The notes under the pieces were generated by a model. That model was given only the letters and a program-made list of their open reading frames with translations, made no database searches and was not told the DNA's origin. Below are positions 6,971 to 11,947 of a DNA stretch of 11,947 bases, piece after piece (position 1 is the first letter of the stretch; every line of letters starts with the position of its first letter). This stretch comes from Sulfurimonas sp. (lineage in GTDB: Bacteria > Campylobacterota > Campylobacteria > Campylobacterales > Sulfurimonadaceae), in the NCBI GenBank assembly GCA_027066935.1, contig JAMOMX010000207.1, positions 1-11,947 of the forward strand. Reading direction: 5' to 3'. The position numbers and the translations under genes are program-made.

Positions 6971-8221
6971 ATGAAAATTTTAATTTCAATATTAATGACA
7001 ATTACTTTTATTTTTGCTAGTGATGCAACGATAGAAGTGATAAAAAAAATTGACTCTTTACCGTCAATTGCGGTTGAAGATGGCTCTACTCATAAAGATG
7101 AAACGCTTAAAATGAAGTTTTTTAAATCTTTAGTCGCTGATTTAAATGTAATATCATTGTTTAATGTTGATAGACGTAAATTTAATAACGACTTTGATAC
7201 TAATGAAGTAGATGTTGAAAACAAAAATATAAATTATGTTTTAAAATATAATTTAAGTGAAAATAATGGTCCTGGTTTTAGTGTTGAGATGAAAATAATT
7301 AAAAATAATGAAGTTATTTTAAGGAAAAACTATAAGATTTCAAACCATAAAAAATATATGTTTGTAGCTCACACGATAGCATACGAAGTTAATAATTTTA
7401 TGGGTGGTCCCTCAATTGAGTGGATAAAAAGAAAAGTTATATTTTCTCGTGTAGTAGCTCCATTGAAATCTGAAATAGTTATTGCAGATTATACCCTATC
7501 TTATCAACATGTAGTTGTGAAGGGTGGGTTTAATCTATTTCCAAAATGGTCATCACAAAAGCAAAACGGATTTTATTATACATCATTAAATGAAACTAAA
7601 CCAACTCTTAAGCATGTTGATACAAGATCAGCAAAGATAACTAGTCTTATATCATCTGAGGGGATGATGACTTGTTCAGATGTAAATGCAAATGGTACAA
7701 AGTTGCTTTTAACAATGGCTCCAAAAGGTCAACCAGACATCTATCTATATGATGTTAAAACAAAAAAAGTAAAAAGAGTTACAAAGTATAAAGGGATAGA
7801 TGTAAGTGGTCAGTTTATGGGTAATGATAGAATAGTATTTGTATCAAATCGCTTAGGTTATCCAAATATTTTTTCTAAAGGACTTTATACTAATGATATT
7901 GAGCAAATGGTATATTATGGAAAAAGTAATGCTTCATGTACTGCTAATGGAGAGTATATAGTATATAAAGCTCGTGAGAGTTCAAACGCATTTTCTAGAA
8001 ATACATTTAATCTACATATTATATCTACTAAAACAGATTTTATAAGACGTTTAACCGCAAGTGGAGTAAATGAATTTCCAAGATTTTCAAATGATGGAGA
8101 TGCTGTAATATTTATTAAAAATTACAAAAATCAAAGTTCTATAGGTATTATAAGATTAAATCATAATAAAAACTACTTATTTCCATTGAAATATGGAAAA
8201 GTTCAAGCAATGGATTGGTAA
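6971..8221 (+). CDS. tolB: Tol-Pal periplasmic beta-propeller protein TolB
   Basis: Periplasmic protein that contacts Pal and TolA and helps cycle Pal to division sites. It is 416 residues. A signal peptide is visible (MKILISILMTITFIFA, cut likely before SDA). The N-terminal domain (about 18-130) is followed by a six-bladed propeller (about 160-416) with repeats such as FPKWSSQKQNGFYYTS, then QPDIYLYDVKTKKVKRVT, a blade with RIVFVSNRLGYPNIF, and FPRFSNDGDAVIFI, which are diverged WD40-like/PD40 blades. An AAGGA at 6960-6964 overlaps the end of tolA and serves as ribosome binding site, three bases from stop to start. The 66-base gap after it contains the likely pal promoter. Confidence 0.92.
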   Translation: MKILISILMTITFIFASDATIEVIKKIDSLPSIAVEDGSTHKDETLKMKFFKSLVADLNVISLFNVDRRKFNNDFDTNEVDVENKNINYVLKYNLSENNGPGFSVEMKIIKNNEVILRKNYKISNHKKYMFVAHTIAYEVNNFMGGPSIEWIKRKVIFSRVVAPLKSEIVIADYTLSYQHVVVKGGFNLFPKWSSQKQNGFYYTSLNETKPTLKHVDTRSAKITSLISSEGMMTCSDVNANGTKLLLTMAPKGQPDIYLYDVKTKKVKRVTKYKGIDVSGQFMGNDRIVFVSNRLGYPNIFSKGLYTNDIEQMVYYGKSNASCTANGEYIVYKARESSNAFSRNTFNLHIISTKTDFIRRLTASGVNEFPRFSNDGDAVIFIKNYKNQSSIGIIRLNHNKNYLFPLKYGKVQAMDW

Positions 8222-8245
8222 TATAATTTATAATTAATATTATTT

Positions 8246-8254
8246 TGATACAAT
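8246..8254 (+). promoter_or_regulatory. Likely sigma-70 promoter (extended -10) of pal
   Basis: TGATACAAT is an extended -10 element (TG, one base, TACAAT) preceded by an AT-rich stretch instead of a clear -35 box, which is the usual promoter style in Campylobacterota. It lies 33 bases before the pal start in a 66-base intergenic gap, and a ribosome binding site (AAAAAGG, 8274-8280) follows. It would let pal and cpoB be made at a higher level than tolQRAB. Confidence 0.5.
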
Positions 8255-8287
8255 CGTTTAATTGAAATATAAAAAAAAGGCGTAAAC

Positions 8288-8851
8288 ATGAAAAAAGTAA
8301 TTATCTCTAGTGTAGCAGTTGCATTATTATTATTAACAGGATGTAGTGATAGTCCATCACCGAGCGATAGTAGTATAAATCAATCTAAAAATGCTTCATT
8401 GGTAGAAAATGTATCTGATGATAGCGTAAGTGTTATTGATGATAGTGTAAATATTATTGCTGAGAATGATAACGTTATTGCTGATAGTAGCGAGATGAAT
8501 ATGGCTTCACTTGAAAAGAAAATGTCATCTATCCATTTTGCTTTTGATGAATATAGTATTGATTCACAGATGCAATCAAAGATTTCACAAAGTGCAAAAA
8601 TTTTAAATAGTGTTGCAAATAGATTTATAATTAAGCTTGAGGGAAATTGTGATGAGTGGGGAAGTGATGAATATAATTTTGCACTTGGACTTAAGCGTGC
8701 AGATGCTGTTAAAAAAGCATTAATAGCTGAGGGTGTAAAAACTAATCGTATCACAATGGTAAGCTATGGTGAATCAAATCCTACATGTAGTGATAAATCA
8801 CAAGACTGTTGGGCAAAAAATCGTCGTGTAGACTTTAAACTTCTTCCATAA
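8288..8851 (+). CDS. pal: Peptidoglycan-associated lipoprotein Pal
   Basis: Outer-membrane lipoprotein that binds peptidoglycan and TolB, tying the outer membrane to the wall. The 187 residues begin with a lipoprotein signal ending in the lipobox LLTG-C, so C19 is the lipidated residue. Residues 20-75 are an acidic Ser/Asp-rich linker with a short internal repeat. The OmpA-type domain (about 80-187) shows IHFAFDEYSI (82-91), GNCDEWGSDEYNFALGLKRA (119-138), which matches the E. coli Pal segment [20 protein letters not shown], and the end WAKNRRVDF. Three further cysteines (121, 167, 174) lie in the domain. Start choice is backed by an AAGG ribosome site. Two stop codons in tandem end the gene. 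Confidence 0.97.
   Translation: MKKVIISSVAVALLLLTGCSDSPSPSDSSINQSKNASLVENVSDDSVSVIDDSVNIIAENDNVIADSSEMNMASLEKKMSSIHFAFDEYSIDSQMQSKISQSAKILNSVANRFIIKLEGNCDEWGSDEYNFALGLKRADAVKKALIAEGVKTNRITMVSYGESNPTCSDKSQDCWAKNRRVDFKLLP
8417..8458 (+). repeat. Tandem 21-base repeat x2 in the Pal linker
   Basis: Two adjacent 21-base units (8417-8437 and 8438-8458) match at 18 of 21 positions and encode DDSVSVI and DDSVNII. A looser third copy follows (ENDNVIA). The unit is seven codons, so it marks in-frame growth of the acidic linker between the lipid anchor and the peptidoglycan-binding domain. Confidence 0.75.
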
Positions 8852-8854
8852 TAA

Positions 8855-9805
8855 ATGAATAGTAAGTTAGTTGCATATTTAACTGCTTTTATATTAACTA
8901 GTTTATCTCTTTATGCAGAACCATCTGCATTTGGAGCTGGTGATATGAACAGTCCTAGCCCTTATGGTTTAACATCAGAAGAACAGCTTTTATTAAAAAA
9001 TAAAAAAAATCTTAGTAAAGTTATTGTAAAGAGTAATAACCAATCAAATGAACTAGAATCATTAAGAGATAGAATTGATGGTCTTCAAAGTGTAGTTGAG
9101 AGTTTAAGCAGAAATGCTCATAAAAATAAACAAAATTTACAAAATTATAATCAGCTAAATATTGATAGAATTAATAATTCGAATGAACTTGAAAAAAGAC
9201 TTTCTGATATTAGTCAAATAAATCAAACAATATCTCAAAAAAATACTGATGAAATAGTTAAAATAAATTTAGCTATTATTGAATTAAGTTCACTGGTTGA
9301 TATTATTAATAAAAATTATGTATCAAAAAAAGAGTTTAACAATTTGGTAAATGATGTTAATAAATTTAAGCAATTAGTAGGTAAAGAATTAAAATCAGGT
9401 AGCAATGAAAGCTCCTCTTTTTCTTCTAAGTCTAAAGGTGATATAGCGACAGAGGCTAAAAAAAATTATGATAAATTATATTATTCAAAAGCGATAGAGT
9501 TATATTCGTACTTAATAGAAAAAAATTATAAACCAGCTTATTCAAACTATATGATAGCAGATATGAAATATTATAGAAAAAATTACAGTGAGGCATTAGC
9601 ATATTATAAGATGAGTGCAAAACTTTATTCTAAGTCTAATTATATACCAAAATTTATGCCAAAGTTGATGTTTAATTCAGCATTATCAATGAAATATTTA
9701 GATGATTTAAAAAATGCAAAAGCATTTTTTAAATCGATAATAAAAAAATATCCATCTTCTGAATATTCACAAAAAGCTAAAAAAGAATTAAGTTTAATAA
9801 AGTAA
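8855..9805 (+). CDS. cpoB: Tol-Pal associated periplasmic coiled-coil/TPR protein (CpoB/YbgF-like)
   Basis: Periplasmic protein of the CpoB/YbgF type, which in E. coli links Tol-Pal activity to septal peptidoglycan synthesis. The 316 residues show a signal peptide (cut likely after SLYA, residue 21) and a long polar coiled-coil region (about 45-175, with ELESLRDRIDGLQSVVESL). A serine-rich linker (181-194) leads to TPR-like helices (about 198-316, including YSEALAYYKMSAKLY and a final repeat ending in PSSEYSQKAKKELS). This order is that of YbgF, though the coiled coil is longer than in E. coli. The ATG follows the double stop of pal by three bases with no ribosome binding site, which suggests coupled translation. 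Sequence identity to known CpoB is not obvious by eye; the call rests on layout and position. Confidence 0.78.
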   Translation: MNSKLVAYLTAFILTSLSLYAEPSAFGAGDMNSPSPYGLTSEEQLLLKNKKNLSKVIVKSNNQSNELESLRDRIDGLQSVVESLSRNAHKNKQNLQNYNQLNIDRINNSNELEKRLSDISQINQTISQKNTDEIVKINLAIIELSSLVDIINKNYVSKKEFNNLVNDVNKFKQLVGKELKSGSNESSSFSSKSKGDIATEAKKNYDKLYYSKAIELYSYLIEKNYKPAYSNYMIADMKYYRKNYSEALAYYKMSAKLYSKSNYIPKFMPKLMFNSALSMKYLDDLKNAKAFFKSIIKKYPSSEYSQKAKKELSLIK

Positions 9806-9842
9806 ATATATAAAAAAACTTCAGCGCAAATAAATAAAAAAA

Positions 9843-9851
9843 TGGTAAAAT
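9843..9851 (+). promoter_or_regulatory. Likely sigma-70 promoter (extended -10) of slyD
   Basis: TGGTAAAAT is an extended -10 element (TG, one base, TAAAAT) in the 73-base A-rich gap between cpoB and slyD. It lies 27 bases before the slyD ATG, and AAAAGG at 9865-9870 is the ribosome binding site. No terminator hairpin is visible in the gap, so read-through from the tol genes is also possible. Confidence 0.45.
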
Positions 9852-9878
9852 TCAAAATTAAAATAAAAGGTTAATATA

Positions 9879-10409
9879 ATGGCAATTCAAGCTAATCAAA
9901 TAGTATCATTAGAATACGAAGTAAAAGACGGAGACAAGATAGTAGACAGTAATATTGGTGGTGCACCATTAGTATTTATGTTTGGAAAAGAACAAATTAT
10001 TCCAGGTTTAGAATCAGGTATTTCTGATATGAATATTGGTGATAAAGGTGATATCCTTGTTAATGCTGATGATGCGTATGGTCCAGTTAATGATGAAGCG
10101 TTTCAAGAGGTTCCAAAAGATCAATTTACAGGAATTGATTTAGAAGTTGGTTTAACTTTATATGGTCAAGATGAGCAAGGTGGAACTGTACAAGTTAATG
10201 TAAAAGAGGTTAAAGAAGAGACTGTAGTTCTTGATTTTAATCATCCTTTGGCTGGGAAAAGCTTAATGTTTAGTGTAGTTATTAATAATGTTAGAGAAGC
10301 ATCTGCTGAAGAACTTGTTACTGGTATTCCTGAAGAGAATAAGCAAGATGATGAGTGTTGTGGTACTGGTGGTAGTACTGGTGGTGGCACTGGTTGTGGA
10401 TGCAACTAA
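9879..10409 (+). CDS. slyD: FKBP-type peptidyl-prolyl isomerase SlyD
   Basis: Cytoplasmic prolyl isomerase and chaperone; SlyD proteins also bind Ni and other metals through a Cys/His-rich tail and help hydrogenase or urease maturation. The 176 residues show the split FKBP domain (about 1-69 and 129-140) with IPGLESG (41-47) and AYGP (66-69). The insert-in-flap chaperone domain (about 70-128) ends in the SlyD hallmark DFNHPLAGK (119-127). The C-terminal tail is short and glycine-rich with four cysteines (160, 161, 173, 175) and no histidine, so metal binding would be by cysteine only. The gene has its own likely promoter and ribosome site. Its 3' end overlaps the proposed start of the next gene. 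Confidence 0.95.
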   Translation: MAIQANQIVSLEYEVKDGDKIVDSNIGGAPLVFMFGKEQIIPGLESGISDMNIGDKGDILVNADDAYGPVNDEAFQEVPKDQFTGIDLEVGLTLYGQDEQGGTVQVNVKEVKEETVVLDFNHPLAGKSLMFSVVINNVREASAEELVTGIPEENKQDDECCGTGGSTGGGTGCGCN

Positions 10410-11148
10410 TTTCGTAACAGCTTGTGCATCCTCTGCACAGGCATATAAAACAGCAACATTACTAAAAACACTAAATGTAAATGCAATTATTGGTGGAGAA
10501 GTTGGTGTTGGTAAAAAAACTCTTGCAAAATATATTTTAAATGATGCTCCAGTTATTGATGGATCAAATTATGATGAAATTTTAATTTCACTTCAAAGTT
10601 TCAAAGAGATTATAATTGTTAATTTTGAAAAAATGCCTAATATAAAAAAAGTTTTAGACCTTATAAAAAAAAACTCTGTGCGACTGATTGCTACAGCTAA
10701 AAGCTCTTTTTATAATGAGTATATAGATGACATTTTTAGTGTAAAATTTGATATTCCACCATTGTCACAAAGACCTGAAGATGTTGAAGAGTTGAAAAAA
10801 ATATATATGCAAGAGGCATCAAATTTTTTTAATATAAGCACCACTTTAGATATTAAAAATTTTAGACCAGATTTAAGTCAAAATTCAAACTCTCTAAAGA
10901 GGCAAATTATGATAAGCTCATTGCTTCAAGACATTAATGATGTTGAACTTATTAATATTTTAGAAAACTATATTGAGGGTAAATTAGGCTCAAATAGTGA
11001 CTATAGAAATTTACTTTACCTTTATGAAGTTCCACTTATTCGTGCCGGTTTAAGTAAGTATAAATCACAACTGCAACTATCAAATAAACTTGGTTTAAAT
11101 AGAAATACACTTAGAAAAAAAATAGCTGATAATAAGCAGTATTTATAG
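10396..11148 (+). CDS. Degenerate NtrC-type AAA+ protein with Fis-type helix-turn-helix
   Basis: Probable DNA-binding regulator of 250 residues from the GTG at 10396. Visible order: a short N-terminal part (VDATNFVTACASSAQAYKTA); a P-loop GEVGVGKKT (34-42) in the position of NtrC's GESGTGKE; a hydrophobic strand EIIIVNFEKMP (71-81) in place of the Walker B LDEIGDMP; VRLIATAKS (95-103) where NtrC has VRVIAATNRD; PPLSQRPEDVEEL (121-133), the NtrC lid motif; and a C-terminal Fis-type helix-turn-helix (about 221-245, with LSNKLGLNRNTLRKKI). There is no receiver domain and no GAFTGA loop, and the AAA+ core is about 40 residues short. The start is uncertain: other GTG codons lie at 10381 and 10384, and farther upstream the frame only shadows slyD. 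Fourteen bases overlap slyD. Function unknown; transcription regulation is inferred. Confidence 0.72.
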   Translation: MDATNFVTACASSAQAYKTATLLKTLNVNAIIGGEVGVGKKTLAKYILNDAPVIDGSNYDEILISLQSFKEIIIVNFEKMPNIKKVLDLIKKNSVRLIATAKSSFYNEYIDDIFSVKFDIPPLSQRPEDVEELKKIYMQEASNFFNISTTLDIKNFRPDLSQNSNSLKRQIMISSLLQDINDVELINILENYIEGKLGSNSDYRNLLYLYEVPLIRAGLSKYKSQLQLSNKLGLNRNTLRKKIADNKQYL

Positions 11149-11185
11149 TTTCCCTTATGGGGTAAACTAATTAGATTATCAATAT

Positions 11186-11190
11186 AAAGG
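11186..11190 (+). promoter_or_regulatory. Ribosome binding site of fabD
   Basis: AAAGG lies six bases before the ATG at 11197, separated from it by an A-run. It sits in the 48-base gap after the Fis-type gene. No convincing promoter is seen in that gap. Confidence 0.6.
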
Positions 11191-11196
11191 AAAAAA

Positions 11197-11947
11197 ATGT
11201 CAAAAAAAATAGCAATGATATTCTCAGGACAAGGTTCTCAAACAGTAGGTATGGGAAAAGATTTTTATGAAACAAGTGAAATTGCTCGTGAAATGTTCTC
11301 AAAAGCTGGAGAAAGAATTGGTGTTGATTTTAAAAAGTTAATTTTTCAGCAAAATGATAGACTTGGTCAAACAGCATATACGCAACCCGCAATTTTACTT
11401 GTTCAGATGGTTGCATATAGGTTATTTAAAGAGGCATGTCCAGATATTAAAGCTGAACTTTTTTTAGGTCACTCTTTAGGTGAGTTTTCTGCAATATGCG
11501 CAAGTGGTGCTATTGATTATGTTGATGCTATTGAATTAGTTCATAATCGTGGAAAATTTATGCAAGAAGCTTGTTCTAGTATTGAAGCTGGCATGATGGT
11601 TTTAGTTGGTCTTGATGATGATAGCGTTGAGAAAGCTTGTGCAGATGCACAGAGTGCTGGAAAAAAAGTTTGGCCAGCTAATTATAATCAAGATGGACAA
11701 TTAGTTGTAGCTGGTATGAAATCAGACTTAATATCTTTAGAGCAAACATTTAAAGATGCTGGTGCTAAACGTGCATTATTGCTTAATATGTCAGTTGCCT
11801 CTCATTGTGAGTTATTAGCCTCTGCACAACAACCTCTAGCTGATTTAATGTCTGATATGATTAATGATAGTTTTGAAGCTCCTGTAGTATCTAATGTGAC
11901 TACTACTAGATATAATACAAAAGATGAAGCAGTATCGCTATTAAAAG
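11197..11947 (+). CDS. fabD: Malonyl-CoA:ACP transacylase (FabD), 3' end cut by window
   Basis: Transfers the malonyl group from malonyl-CoA to acyl carrier protein, supplying the extender unit for type II fatty acid synthesis in the cytoplasm. 250 residues are visible of a family normally near 310. Motifs: the oxyanion-hole segment SGQGSQ (10-15); GHSLGE (91-96) with nucleophile S93; R118 in HNRGKFMQEA, which binds the malonyl carboxylate; and H203 in SVASHCELL, the catalytic base. All key residues are therefore present. The loop ANYNQDGQLVVAG (161-173) matches the family's ANYNSPGQ type segment with a small change. The frame stays open to the last base. The gene follows the Fis-type regulator by 48 bases. 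Confidence 0.97.
   Translation, partial: MSKKIAMIFSGQGSQTVGMGKDFYETSEIAREMFSKAGERIGVDFKKLIFQQNDRLGQTAYTQPAILLVQMVAYRLFKEACPDIKAELFLGHSLGEFSAICASGAIDYVDAIELVHNRGKFMQEACSSIEAGMMVLVGLDDDSVEKACADAQSAGKKVWPANYNQDGQLVVAGMKSDLISLEQTFKDAGAKRALLLNMSVASHCELLASAQQPLADLMSDMINDSFEAPVVSNVTTTRYNTKDEAVSLLK

Noticed and set aside
8380..8754. A 124-codon open frame on the minus strand across pal
   Set aside because: It is fully antisense to a confidently identified gene, has no ribosome site or recognisable domain, and its serine-rich composition mirrors the pal linker.
9806..9878. A small RNA or terminator in the cpoB-slyD gap
   Set aside because: The gap is A-rich with no stable inverted repeat; only the -10-like element and ribosome site are supportable.
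10288..10395. A longer start for the Fis-type gene with a valine-rich, membrane-like N-terminus
   Set aside because: The hydrophobic run comes from reading the GGT-rich slyD tail in another frame. It overlaps real SlyD coding sequence, so it is a shadow and not a membrane segment.
11148..11167. Hairpin GTTTCCC...GGGGTAAAC as a terminator after the Fis-type gene
   Set aside because: The stem is only about seven pairs with a bulge, and no T-run follows, so it does not meet the standard of an intrinsic terminator. It could be a weak RNA structure in the fabD leader.
1..11947. tRNA, CRISPR array, insertion sequence or prophage signals
   Set aside because: No direct-repeat array, no terminal inverted repeats with transposase and no cloverleaf were seen; the gene order is that of conserved chromosome.

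Overview
The window is AT-rich DNA from a Campylobacterota (epsilonproteobacterial) genome, most like the Sulfurimonas/Sulfurovum side of that phylum. This rests on the protein style (AtpA, AtpD, TolR, Pal and SlyD all look epsilonproteobacterial) and on gene order. As I remember it, Campylobacter jejuni has the same run: atpF', atpF, atpH, atpA, atpG, atpD, atpC, exbB, exbD, a TonB-like gene, tolB, pal, a ybgF-like gene, slyD, fabD. All genes lie on the + strand and are tightly packed. No stretch above about 75 bases lacks a gene, and I see no tRNA, rRNA, CRISPR or mobile element.

Region 1 (1-5295) is the F1 and peripheral-stalk part of the F-type ATP synthase: the 3' part of atpF (b subunit, cut by the window start), atpH (delta), atpA (alpha), atpG (gamma), atpD (beta) and atpC (epsilon). 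The membrane subunits a and c are not present here; in this phylum they are usually encoded elsewhere.

Region 2 (5301-9805) is a full Tol-Pal envelope system: the TolQ/ExbB proton channel, TolR/ExbD, a short TolA/TonB-like protein, TolB, Pal and a CpoB/YbgF-like periplasmic coiled-coil/TPR protein. It begins 5 bases after the atpC stop, so two proton-motive-force machines are probably joined in one transcript. A likely extra promoter precedes pal.

Region 3 (9879-11947) holds slyD (peptidyl-prolyl isomerase and metallochaperone, with its own likely promoter), a regulator-like gene overlapping the slyD 3' end, and the 5' part of fabD (malonyl-CoA:ACP transacylase, cut by the window end).

Most of the window is conserved housekeeping sequence. 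The least ordinary gene is at 10396-11148. It reads as a shrunken NtrC-type AAA+ protein: P-loop kept, GAFTGA loop absent, Walker B and sensor I degraded, Fis-type helix-turn-helix kept. It is the best candidate for undescribed biology here, as a regulator unlikely to act through sigma-54 in the classical way.
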